Source: Bacilli bacterium
GTDB taxonomy: Bacteria > Bacillota_I > Bacilli_A > ML615J-28 > CAG-698
Reading direction: 5' to 3'
Length of the DNA: 6,544 nucleotides
NCBI GenBank assembly: GCA_028693885.1
Contig: JAQUUM010000073.1
Coordinates: 1 to 6,544 of the forward strand
Part shown: one piece after another, positions 1 to 6,130 of the stretch
Layout of the letters: the number at the start of each line of letters is the position of its first letter
Numbering within the stretch: the stretch's first letter is position 1
Translations under genes and position numbers: made by a program
Notes under the pieces: model-generated
The model's input: only the letters and a program-made list of their open reading frames with translations
Told to the model about the DNA's origin: nothing
Databases searched by the model: none

Positions 1-11
1 CTCCTAAATTA

Positions 12-40
12 ATTATACATTTTTAAATTTAATTTGTCAA
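12..40 (-). promoter_or_regulatory. Consensus sigma-A promoter firing left out of the window
   Basis: On the minus strand, TTGACA (40-35) is followed by a 17-base spacer and TATAAT (17-12), a perfect match to the vegetative promoter. The predicted start is near base 5, and an AGGAG motif on the minus strand lies at bases 5-1. The promoter is likely for a gene just beyond the left edge with a very short leader. Its -35 overlaps the possible padR -35 on the other strand, so the off-window gene is a good candidate PadR target. Confidence 0.6.
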
Positions 41-62
41 CATACACTTTTCAAAATACTAT
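34..62 (+). promoter_or_regulatory. Candidate padR promoter, overlapping the divergent one
   Basis: On the plus strand, TTGTCA (34-39), a 17-base spacer and TACTAT (57-62) form a moderate sigma-A promoter, with 5 of 6 and 4 of 6 consensus bases. Its -35 shares five base pairs with the leftward TTGACA, so the two polymerases could not occupy both sites together. Two better -10 boxes lie downstream but have poor -35 partners, so the true padR start is uncertain. Confidence 0.35.
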
Positions 63-84
63 TATCTTTAATTATTTTATAAGT

Positions 85-105
85 TATAATTATTATAGAT
101 ATAAT
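85..105 (+). promoter_or_regulatory. Alternative padR -10 boxes and a 13-bp dyad
   Basis: TATAAT occurs at 85-90 and again at 100-105, both at usable distances from the padR start but with weak -35 partners (3 of 6 consensus bases). The first is part of a perfect dyad, TATAAT-T-ATTATA (85-97), which could be an autoregulatory operator. In such AT-rich DNA a dyad like this can arise by chance. No ATGT-N8-ACAT PadR-type site is visible here. Confidence 0.25.
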
Positions 106-131
106 ACCTCACTAATTAAGGAGGTGACTTC

Positions 132-494
132 ATGAACTGGGAAAACTATATTGACGAGAATTTAAAGTTCGGTTTGTTAGAAATCTTAATTATGTATCTT
201 TTGTCTGAAGAAGATATGTATGGATATAGAATAAAAAAGGAATTACTTAAAAGAACTAATGGTTCTTTTAAAGTCAGAGAAGGCACTTTGTATGGACCCC
301 TCTATAGGCTAGAACAAAGAAAACTAATCTCTTCAAGAAGAGAATTAGTCGGAGAAAAACGGTTTAGAAATTATTACCACTTAGAACCAGATGGCATTGA
401 ATACTTGAATTTAGCTTTAGCTAAATATCATGAAATTTCACAAGGTGTTGCTAGTTTATTCAATTGGGGGGAAAAAGAAAAATGGCAATTCTAA
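132..494 (+). CDS. PadR family transcriptional regulator
   Basis: This is a small DNA-binding repressor of the PadR family (120 residues, the short single-domain form). The winged helix covers about residues 12-95. The family hallmarks are visible in order: FGLLEILIMYLL (helix 1), MYGYRIKKEL (29-38), REGTLYGPLYRLE (49-61, where the family usually has GTLYPALYRLE), then the wing and strand RFRNYYHLEPDGIEYL (77-92). The remaining C-terminal helix would form the dimer interface. The start is secure: AAGGAGGTGA (118-127) lies four bases before the ATG. The gene is convergent with the large minus-strand operon and is not co-transcribed with a complete partner. PadR proteins often control a neighbouring membrane-protein or transporter gene. 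Here the best candidate target is the divergently promoted gene off the left edge. The effector is unknown. Confidence 0.93.
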   Translation: MNWENYIDENLKFGLLEILIMYLLSEEDMYGYRIKKELLKRTNGSFKVREGTLYGPLYRLEQRKLISSRRELVGEKRFRNYYHLEPDGIEYLNLALAKYHEISQGVASLFNWGEKEKWQF

Positions 495-517
495 CAAGTA
501 AAGAATACAAACTCTAA
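482..517 (+). pseudogene. Possible truncated stub of the padR partner gene
   Basis: An ATG at 482 overlaps the end of padR in another frame and opens only eleven codons (MAILTSKEYKL) before TAA. A G-run (466-471) ten bases upstream could act as a Shine-Dalgarno site. In many padR operons the next gene overlaps padR and encodes a small DUF1700/HAAS-type membrane protein whose N-terminus resembles M-x-KxEYLxxL. The stub resembles such a start, and the following 200 bases are AT-rich and non-coding, as expected after decay. The similarity is short and could be chance. Confidence 0.22.
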
Positions 518-733
518 TATATATAATATAATTTCTTATATTTTCTATACATTTTCATTTTAAAAACACAATATTTATAACACATAATTTAAAGATATTC
601 TAATTAGTTTTTATAAAATTAGATAACTATATAACATATATTGCATTTTATACTTTTTTTTGCATATAAGGAAATTAATATTTAAAGGCCATTTCGACCA
701 AACAATAATTAAAAAGTATAAATAGTAAAATAG
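518..733. other. AT-rich intergenic stretch with no supported feature
   Basis: I see no ORF with a ribosome binding site, no tRNA-like fold and no consensus promoter here. There is a T8 run at 654-661, but the surrounding TGCA repeats form only a 4+4 bp stem and no U-tract follows it, so I do not call it a terminator. Confidence 0.6.
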
Positions 734-780
734 GAAAAAGCTCTAATAACAGTTGAATTGCTGTTTTTTAGAGCTTTTTC
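734..780. terminator. Bidirectional intrinsic terminator between convergent genes
   Basis: A 13-bp stem (734-746 with 768-780) closes on a small internal loop, then a 5-bp stem (748-752 with 761-765) and an 8-base loop. The outer arm is GAAAAAGCTC against GAGCTTTTTC, so each strand presents a U-rich 3' arm. It lies between padR reading right and the two-gene operon reading left, and can stop transcripts from both sides. Confidence 0.8.
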
Positions 781-897
781 TCTTATTTTAAAATACACCA
801 TTTTAATGCAAAAGCTTTGATATCTTTCACACTGGTATAATAGAAGTAACTAGTATTAATAGATTGACACAATCTACTTTTTCTTGACAAGTGCAAT

Positions 898-913
898 ATT
901 GTATCAAACCTAT
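898..913 (+). repeat. 16-bp direct repeat, left copy
   Basis: The sequence ATTGTATCAAACCTAT is repeated exactly at 6517-6532, beyond the other end of the operon. Similarity extends weakly on both sides (ACAA...GT upstream, ATATG downstream). The core TTGTATCAAA (899-908) is also present inverted at 941-950 as TTTGATACAA. The TATCAAA inside it lies exactly 80 bases before the TATCAAA of the adjacent 20-bp array, so it is in phase with that array. Confidence 0.7.
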
Positions 914-953
914 GCTTCTTATATGTGTTGGGTGACTTATTTTGATACAACAG

Positions 954-1040
954 CGCACCCCTGTTAAATTTTACGCACCCCTATCAAAGTCTACGCACCC
1001 CTATCAAAATCTACGCACCCCTGTTAGATTTTACGCACCC
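954..1040 (+). repeat. Tandem array, 20-bp period, CGCACCCC core
   Basis: Five CGCACCC cores start at 954, 974, 994, 1014 and 1034, exactly 20 bases apart. Units 1 and 4 read CGCACCCCTGTTAAATTTTA and the near-identical TGTTAGA form. Units 2 and 3 read CGCACCCCTATCAAAATCTA and the AAAGTCTA form, giving an A-B-B-A order. The sequence just upstream (942-961) also ends in CGCACCCC. Periods near two helical turns are typical of multi-site protein-binding ends, such as IS21-family termini or replication iterons. There is no transposase or replication gene in the window, so the role is inferred. Confidence 0.8.
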
Positions 1041-1086
1041 TTATTTTTGCAGACCATAATATAGAGTTAAAATCTCACTATCTTGA

Positions 1087-1130
1087 TTGAAAGGGTACAC
1101 CTATTTTAACACAAATTCGTGCCCCTTCAA
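1087..1130 (-). other. Hairpin in the 3' region of the large secreted-protein gene
   Basis: Bases 1087-1098 pair with 1119-1130 (twelve positions, one mismatch, one G-T pair), with a 20-base loop. It starts 18 bases after the stop codon of the minus-strand operon. No U-run follows on the minus strand, so it is not a standard terminator. It may protect the 3' end of the mRNA. The stronger stop for this operon is the hairpin at 734-780. Confidence 0.45.
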
Positions 1131-1147
1131 ATATAAGAAATTATTTA

Positions 1148-4100
1148 CTAAACTATTTCAGCCTCAATAATAATTACCACTCTAGGATTATAACAATACC
1201 TTCCATAAATTTTGACAGTTTTTCCAATTGCTGATGGGAGAATAGATACCGTTCCCCAAGGGTAAAACTCTACATAACTAATATCATTTGTTGACCATGA
1301 ATAATATTGGAATATATTAATAGGTACCACTGCATTTCCTAGAGGAATAGTAATAGTTTGACCTGCTGTAATTATAGTGTTGACATTGATATTTATAGTA
1401 TTTACAATTAGCCTATCCCAGAAGCCATTAGCAAAGCCATCTATTGTGTAATTACTAGATTGAGGCCAAGTAGAATGTTGCCTTTCACTTAAGAAAGCGC
1501 ATATTTCAAATTTCACGGTTGAATTTGTTCCAGATGCTGTTCCATTTATATATGCTTCGAAAAATGATTTATTTAAAGCCCTAATTCCCATTGTATATTC
1601 AACAATCCAAATCCATTTATCATACAAATCAGAATCTTCAAAAAATAATTCTAAAGTAGTATTTGGATTATCTAATCTTGCTACTAAAGCAGTTTCAGCA
1701 TTGTAACCATAGTCCCCTGGAACAAGTAAAGTAACAGGATTAGTTAAGGCAGGACGTGGAATAGCTGGAAAATCATCATTTCTATGAGCATTATAGAAAG
1801 TAGTATAGTCATCTAAGAAGTCATTTACCATTGTTTCTCTATTAGCATATAGATATGTTGTTGATTCTAAATCAGTTAATGTCGTAAATTCTTTTACAAA
1901 TACTTTCGAATAATCAGCTTTAAGAACAGCCATTATTTTTACTGTAGTATCAGCGGCAACTGGTAATGCTAATACAGTACCATATTCAGTTACCATAGCT
2001 ATATTATCATCACTTGAATACCAATAATAATCTAGCCTAGAGGCAGATACTCCATAATTATAATCAGGATATATTAGCCTTGTGAACCCTTCTGTTATGA
2101 ATGTTTGTCGGTAACTTTTAGTAACATTACCAGCTTCCATTATACTAATTTGACTTCCACAAGGAGTTAAATAATCAGGATCAGTTACTAAAACTTGACT
2201 TCCAGACTGATCAACAAACCTATATACCCAAATTTCAATTTCTTCTCCTACAACTGTATTAAAATATCCTATATAGTATTTACCAGGCTCTAAATTCAAT
2301 GTTGTTGTAAAATAAGGATTCATTATTCCTACTCCTGTAGGTACAATTTCTCTTCTCACTTCATTATCAACTATCGTTTCTTTTATAACTACAAATATCG
2401 GATTAGTTGATGAACTTAAAGTATAATACCCTTGGAAATAGAAGCGACCTGATTGTAATATTTCAATTGCCTTAAGCTCATCTCCACTTGAGGTAGTGTT
2501 ATCAAACAAGCTAATACTTGATGTAACATCTTCATCTAAATCAAATAAATCAACTTGGGATGGGCTATCTAGTAATCTAGCAGTTAATTTCAGTTCAGTC
2601 ACAGTCGTATCCGAAAAGTTTACTTCCACATAAAAGTTTTTTAAACCAGAAAGATAAACTGTTAATGTATTTGAGCCGTTAACATTTTTCGCTTCATTAG
2701 AAATTCCATCAATTGTAAACTTTTCTACTACGCCATTTAAGTCTCTAACCACTATTGCATTTTCATAATCACTAGGACTATAGCCAGATGCTTCTAAAGT
2801 AAAAGTAACGAATCTTCTACCATAATTATGAAAATAAAAAACATTTTTTCCACTTTCAACGCTACTTTTAATATCTTGATTTGAGTTTGTAAAAAGTTGA
2901 CCTACTTTTTCCAAAACTGGAGCACTCATAACGCTTGAAATGTCCTCTCCTTGCACTTTAATACTATGACTGCCTTCACTTAAATACAAAGGAACTATAT
3001 CATTTGTATTTGAGATAGTTGTTCCATCCACTTCAAGAAAATCATTATCTAAATTTTCTCTTATTAAGTAATAGCAATCAGCAGTATTAACATTATAATT
3101 AAATTCTCTTTCTACAGTGTTTAATGAAGAACAACCAGCAAAGGCATTTAAACCAATATTTGTAACACTAGAAGGAATTATAATGGTATTTAGATCACAG
3201 CATCCAGAGAAAGCTTCAGCACCAATTGTTTCTACACTATTTGGAATACTGATACTAACTAAACTTGTACATCCAAAAAAAGTCTTATTGCCAATTCTCT
3301 CTAAACTATTTGGAATATTGATGTAAGCCAAACTTATGCATCCAGAGAAAGACTCAGTACCAATAGTTTCAACACTATTGGGTATATTGATACTTATTAA
3401 ACTTATGCATCCAGAAAAAGCAGAAGAAAAAATATATTTAAGAATGCTAGGGTTACTATTCTCATTTTGATTAGTAAAATAAACTAAATTAACGCAATCT
3501 TTAAAAGCATTAGAACCTATAGATTCTATACTGGCAGGTAAAAAAACTTCTTCAAAATTAGAACCTATGAAAGCATCATCCCAAATATCATTTACCACTT
3601 TCCCCTTTATTGTTTCAGGGATTACAAGAGAACCAGTGAAATTTTTAAAATTAAAACCAGTTATTATAATTTTATCTTCCAAACCATTCATAGTTTCAAA
3701 AGGTTGCATAGTTCCAAGATTTATCATTGAAACTATTTTTTCTATAAAATAAGGATCACGTGCTTCTAAATTATGTGGTATTGGTAAATTGGCTTCTGAA
3801 ACTAAATCCAAATTTTCAGTAAAACTATAAATATGAGGCTCTGTGCAAAAATTGTAATACCCCCCCGTTATGTCTTCTCCTAATTGTGAATCTAAATGAA
3901 CAAACACATCGTTTTCCCACACAATAAAGCTATACTCAGGACTCCAGATAAGATCCTTTATTTCTGTTGATATAATATATGCTAAAATATCATTAGCTTC
4001 ATCAGAAATCACCATCGATGGGAAAAAAGTTGATTCTGCAGATTCAAGTGTAGATTTAATAAAACTAATAGGGTAATTCGATAATGGTGGCACAATAATA

Positions 4101-5263
4101 TCAAGTACTGCATCTATTAAAAAATGATAATCTTGAATAAATTGATATTCCCCATTATAATCACATTCAAAAATTTCAAGTATTTGTGAATACTCAATGT
4201 ATCCTCCAAAAGCCACGGCATTTATATGACTATAACTAGTTTCATAATTTTCATTCCATGTATCTCTATAACCATAATAATTAGTTGAATTTAAAACATC
4301 TTGTAGGCCAGCTGTGTTCATACCTAATGGATCACCTAAAGCTATATCCAACTGACCTGTGGTAGTCCCAAAATATGGTGTTCCCAAACTGAAAAGCCCA
4401 TCAACTAAAAATGGATACTCTAACGCATACTGCATATTAGTTAGTCCACCACGGCTGTGGCCAATTAAATTAATTTTTGGATATATACCGCCAGTTAAAT
4501 AAGCGATATCATGAACAATTGTATTTAATGTATATTTAAATTGAGCATATACTACATTGTTAATGTCCTCTGCAGCAGTAGCAGTAGGTTCAAAAACAAT
4601 AATTATATGTTTCTGCAAATCATCCATTGTAAGGCATTTGACTTTAGAAAGTGAATCTATGCTATATGTTTCCATTTGTTGTTGAACTGGTAATTCCATA
4701 AGATTGAACTTATAATCACAAGTTTCTCCATCATAGCCAGCAACTATTTTACTACATACATCACACCAATTATCTTCCTCTACAAAATTGTTACAGTCTG
4801 GACAACAATTAATATATTCACTGCATCCATTACACCATCTAGTTTGGCTTAAAACAATTCCGCATTTCGGACAAATTTGGAATTCGAAAACTTTAGCCCA
4901 AAATACTATCGCTTCATCTGTTGCATTAGTTCTAAGTTGTTCTATCAACGACCTTGAATCATAGGCAAATTCTATATTCGTTGTTGAAACTGAGCTGTCA
5001 TAATTATTACTCCAATTATATGCACTTCCCCCTAGCCCAGGAGTCAATACAGTAATCATTGGGTCACTTGAAATATTTGCGCCATTAAATGGAGCAACAG
5101 TATCATTATAACCTACATAGTGTTTGTCATTTTCACTTGCTTGATGCGATTCATAAGCACTAACATCAGCTAATTTTATTGATCCAAAAGTAACTAAACT
5201 TCCTACCAAAACTATTAATAAAATTTTAAAATTTAACTTTCTTGATTTTTTATACATTTCCAT
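1148..5263 (-). CDS. Secreted lipase-like alpha/beta-hydrolase with LRR_5 and Big_2 domains
   Basis: The protein has 1371 residues from the ATG at 5263. I prefer this start because AAGAGGT lies six bases upstream and it leaves a compact signal peptide; an in-frame ATG at 5293, abutting the preceding stop, has a poor ribosome site. Order: signal peptide 1-36 (cut after VSA); hydrolase about 68-515 with oxyanion-type TPGLGG (74-79), nucleophile elbow GHSRGG (Ser270), probable Asp452 in NDVFVHLDSQLG and probable His497 in IPHNLEARD; an inserted double zinc ribbon (131-170); six BspA-type leucine-rich repeats (575-718); two beta-sandwich-like segments (about 801-898, 935-1016); Big_2-like domains (1078-1129, 1320-1371) around an unrecognised segment. 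There is no LPxTG motif, SLH domain or C-terminal membrane helix, so it is probably released or held non-covalently. It likely acts on an extracellular ester or lipid. The substrate is unknown. Confidence 0.9.
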   Translation of the reverse strand: MEMYKKSRKLNFKILLIVLVGSLVTFGSIKLADVSAYESHQASENDKHYVGYNDTVAPFNGANISSDPMITVLTPGLGGSAYNWSNNYDSSVSTTNIEFAYDSRSLIEQLRTNATDEAIVFWAKVFEFQICPKCGIVLSQTRWCNGCSEYINCCPDCNNFVEEDNWCDVCSKIVAGYDGETCDYKFNLMELPVQQQMETYSIDSLSKVKCLTMDDLQKHIIIVFEPTATAAEDINNVVYAQFKYTLNTIVHDIAYLTGGIYPKINLIGHSRGGLTNMQYALEYPFLVDGLFSLGTPYFGTTTGQLDIALGDPLGMNTAGLQDVLNSTNYYGYRDTWNENYETSYSHINAVAFGGYIEYSQILEIFECDYNGEYQFIQDYHFLIDAVLDIIVPPLSNYPISFIKSTLESAESTFFPSMVISDEANDILAYIISTEIKDLIWSPEYSFIVWENDVFVHLDSQLGEDITGGYYNFCTEPHIYSFTENLDLVSEANLPIPHNLEARDPYFIEKIVSMINLGTMQPFETMNGLEDKIIITGFNFKNFTGSLVIPETIKGKVVNDIWDDAFIGSNFEEVFLPASIESIGSNAFKDCVNLVYFTNQNENSNPSILKYIFSSAFSGCISLISINIPNSVETIGTESFSGCISLAYINIPNSLERIGNKTFFGCTSLVSISIPNSVETIGAEAFSGCCDLNTIIIPSSVTNIGLNAFAGCSSLNTVEREFNYNVNTADCYYLIRENLDNDFLEVDGTTISNTNDIVPLYLSEGSHSIKVQGEDISSVMSAPVLEKVGQLFTNSNQDIKSSVESGKNVFYFHNYGRRFVTFTLEASGYSPSDYENAIVVRDLNGVVEKFTIDGISNEAKNVNGSNTLTVYLSGLKNFYVEVNFSDTTVTELKLTARLLDSPSQVDLFDLDEDVTSSISLFDNTTSSGDELKAIEILQSGRFYFQGYYTLSSSTNPIFVVIKETIVDNEVRREIVPTGVGIMNPYFTTTLNLEPGKYYIGYFNTVVGEEIEIWVYRFVDQSGSQVLVTDPDYLTPCGSQISIMEAGNVTKSYRQTFITEGFTRLIYPDYNYGVSASRLDYYWYSSDDNIAMVTEYGTVLALPVAADTTVKIMAVLKADYSKVFVKEFTTLTDLESTTYLYANRETMVNDFLDDYTTFYNAHRNDDFPAIPRPALTNPVTLLVPGDYGYNAETALVARLDNPNTTLELFFEDSDLYDKWIWIVEYTMGIRALNKSFFEAYINGTASGTNSTVKFEICAFLSERQHSTWPQSSNYTIDGFANGFWDRLIVNTININVNTIITAGQTITIPLGNAVVPINIFQYYSWSTNDISYVEFYPWGTVSILPSAIGKTVKIYGRYCYNPRVVIIIEAEIV
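1151..1306 (-). other. C-terminal Big_2-like domain
   Basis: Residues 1320-1371 read like a bacterial Ig-like group 2 fold: YYSWSTND, then VEFYPWGTVSILPSAIGKTV and a last beta strand at the very C-terminus. The W-S-T-N-D and G-T-V-x-x-L-P positions match those of the copy at residues 1078-1129. Confidence 0.55.
1319..1876 (-). other. Unrecognised segment between the two Big_2-like domains
   Basis: Residues 1130-1315 match no family I know. The segment begins with a helix-prone stretch (NRETMVNDFLDDYTTFYNAH), continues through VTLLVPGDYGYNAETALVARL and an aromatic WIWIVEY, and ends in Thr/Ile-rich strands (NTININVNTIITAGQTITI). It could be a binding domain. Confidence 0.4.
1877..2032 (-). other. 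Big_2-like domain
   Basis: Residues 1078-1129 carry the group 2 bacterial Ig pattern: DYYWYSSDDNIAMVTEYGTV (W-S-S-D, then A-x-V-x-x-x-G-T-V), followed by ALPVAADTTVKIMAVLKAD. Such domains usually act as spacers or adhesion modules in secreted surface proteins. Confidence 0.7.
3110..3541 (-). repeat. Six BspA-type LRR_5 repeats (69-bp coding repeat)
   Basis: Residues 575-718 contain six units of 23 residues with the consensus IPNSVETIGxxAFSGCxSL. The last four are contiguous (627-718) and the second unit carries a six-residue insertion. The units keep the LRR_5 Ile-Gly, Ala-Phe and Gly-Cys positions, so each contributes one cysteine. Two units also remain close at the DNA level, which suggests fairly recent duplication and possible copy-number change by recombination. 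These repeats commonly bind host or surface proteins. Confidence 0.9.
3719..5062 (-). other. Alpha/beta-hydrolase (lipase-like) catalytic domain
   Basis: Residues 68-515. The core strand ITVLTPGLGGS resembles the oxyanion segment of lipases, and YPKINLIGHSRGGLTNMQYAL is a classical nucleophile elbow with Ser270 encoded at 4456-4454. SLGTPYFGT follows, as in secreted lipases. NDVFVHLDSQLG (Asp452) and PHNLEARDPYFIEKI (His497) fit the Asp and His positions. The Ser is clear; the Asp and His assignments are inferred from motif shape. The domain is longer than a simple lipase, partly because of the zinc-ribbon insertion. Confidence 0.8.
4754..4873 (-). other. Duplicated zinc ribbon inserted in the hydrolase domain
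   Basis: Residues 131-170 contain two copies of CxxC-x9-CxxC: Cys131/134/144/147 and Cys154/157/167/170, offset by 23 residues. Shared positions such as CP-x-C and W-C-x-x-C-S show an internal duplication. The insertion sits between the oxyanion-type loop and the nucleophile elbow, where lipases often carry lid or cap elements. Double zinc ribbons are normally cytoplasmic, so one after a signal peptide is unusual. Metal binding is inferred from the cysteine spacing; paired disulfides are the alternative outside the cell. Confidence 0.8.
5156..5263 (-). other. Sec signal peptide of the large hydrolase
   Basis: The first 36 residues have a basic start (MEMYKKSRKLNFK), a hydrophobic core (ILLIVLVGSLVTFG) and a signal peptidase I site ADVSA before YESHQ. 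There is no lipobox cysteine. Confidence 0.85.
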
Positions 5264-5269
5264 AATTAT

Positions 5270-5276
5270 ACCTCTT
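5270..5276 (-). promoter_or_regulatory. Ribosome binding site that decides the hydrolase start
   Basis: AAGAGGT on the minus strand lies six bases before the ATG at 5263. The alternative ATG at 5293 has only GGATGGG upstream. This favours a 1371-residue protein and a 30-base gap after the lipoprotein stop codon. Confidence 0.65.
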
Positions 5277-5293
5277 CTCTCTTTCATTTTCAT

Positions 5294-6040
5294 TTATTCC
5301 CATCCAGCATATAATTCAATTATTTCATTTTCTGATGAAGGTAGCTCTTCATCCCACTCTATACTACATTCTTCATCAATATACCAACCAGTAAATGTAG
5401 TATCAGTTTTTATTGGATCAACTGGTAATCTATAAAGATTACTACCAGTAATATAATCAAACCAATATATTCCTGAATTTGGTGCATCTGTATAATTGTA
5501 ATGGAAAACTAGATTTACCAGTATGTTAAATCCTCCCGATCCTGAAGTAACGATTATTTTATTTTCCTGCAATGGATCAGAAAAAATAACTTTTACTTGT
5601 ACATTTGCACTTGAAATAGTAGTTACATTGCCTGGCTTTTTAGGCACTGATAATACCACAAATTCTTCTAGATTAGTGCACTCATAAAATGTATTTTCTA
5701 ATATATTTTCTACAGTTACAGGAACATAAACTTTCTTCAAATTTGTACTATCTATTCCAAAAAAAGTTTTAGGCCACTGTTTAAATCCAATTTGAGTTAC
5801 TGTTAATCCTTCAACTTTATCTGGTATAACCAAAATTTCCTGTTCCTTACCTAGTTCAGTCAATTCTAATATGCGAGCAAATGGCTCCACTTCATTTCTA
5901 ACTAACTGAACGTAAAAATAATCCGTTTCAACTACAACATTTACTTCATCTTTATAAGGATCATATCGACATCCGGTAATTGCCAATAACAAAAAAAACA
6001 TAATTAATACTTGTAATAATTTAGCACTCGCTTTCTTCAT
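5294..6040 (-). CDS. Lipoprotein with an LRR_5-type segment and an InlB B-repeat
   Basis: The protein has 248 residues and is the first gene of the operon. It opens with MKKASAK, a hydrophobic stretch (LLQVLIMFFLLLA) and the lipobox I-T-G-C, giving lipidation at Cys24 and anchoring on the outer face of the membrane. Residues about 57-132 resemble the capping part of a BspA-type LRR_5 domain (ILVIPDKVEGLTVTQIG, then VPVTVENILENTFYECTNL), the same style as in the downstream protein. Residues about 172-248 are a Listeria/Bacteroides-type InlB B-repeat, ending in TFTGWYIDEECSIEWDEELP and LYAGWE. I place the start at the ATG at 6040, because a possible GTG at 6049 falls inside the ribosome site. 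The gene ends 30 bases before the hydrolase gene and shares its promoter. It probably serves as an adhesin or partner of the hydrolase at the cell surface. Confidence 0.88.
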   Translation of the reverse strand: MKKASAKLLQVLIMFFLLLAITGCRYDPYKDEVNVVVETDYFYVQLVRNEVEPFARILELTELGKEQEILVIPDKVEGLTVTQIGFKQWPKTFFGIDSTNLKKVYVPVTVENILENTFYECTNLEEFVVLSVPKKPGNVTTISSANVQVKVIFSDPLQENKIIVTSGSGGFNILVNLVFHYNYTDAPNSGIYWFDYITGSNLYRLPVDPIKTDTTFTGWYIDEECSIEWDEELPSSENEIIELYAGWE

Positions 6041-6045
6041 TTTCT

Positions 6046-6053
6046 CCACCTCT
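6046..6053 (-). promoter_or_regulatory. Ribosome binding site of the lipoprotein gene
   Basis: AGAGGTGG on the minus strand lies five bases before the ATG at 6040. The upstream GTG (6049-6047) is part of this motif, so it is unlikely to be the start codon. Confidence 0.75.
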
Positions 6054-6072
6054 CTCTTTAAAACACCTATAC

Positions 6073-6101
6073 ATTATATTATTATTATTATTATATGTCA
6101 A
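6073..6101 (-). promoter_or_regulatory. Perfect sigma-A promoter of the surface operon, microsatellite spacer
   Basis: On the minus strand, TTGACA (6101-6096), exactly 17 bases and TATAAT (6078-6073) match the consensus fully. The start is expected near 6066, giving a leader of about 26 bases before the lipoprotein ATG. The spacer reads TATAATAATAATAATAA, which is almost pure AAT repeat. Gain or loss of one unit would change the spacing to 20 or 14 and should nearly abolish transcription. Confidence 0.85.
6078..6092. repeat. (ATT)5 trinucleotide microsatellite in the promoter spacer
   Basis: Five uninterrupted ATT units run from 6078 to 6092, followed by ATA, and lie between the -35 and -10 boxes of the operon promoter. 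Short tandem repeats at this position can change length by polymerase slippage. Confidence 0.85.
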
Positions 6102-6130
6102 GTTCTACATCATTTACAAACATCAAAAAA

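Noticed and set aside
833..882. Extended -10 (TGGTATAAT, 833-841) followed by a 7-bp hairpin (860-876) and a T-run
   Set aside because: The implied transcript would be only about 35 nt and no good -35 exists; likely chance in AT-rich DNA.
864..889. Two TTGACA motifs as -35 boxes
   Set aside because: Neither has a -10 box at 16-18 bases downstream.
954..1040. Possible CRISPR array
   Set aside because: The period is 20 bp with similar sequence throughout, leaving no room for unique spacers, and no cas gene is present.
3117..3326. 69-codon plus-strand ORF
   Set aside because: It is antisense to the LRR-coding repeats of the large hydrolase gene and its repeated pattern mirrors those repeats; no ribosome site.
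3567..3752. 61-codon plus-strand ORF
   Set aside because: It is antisense within the hydrolase gene, with no ribosome site and no recognisable domain.
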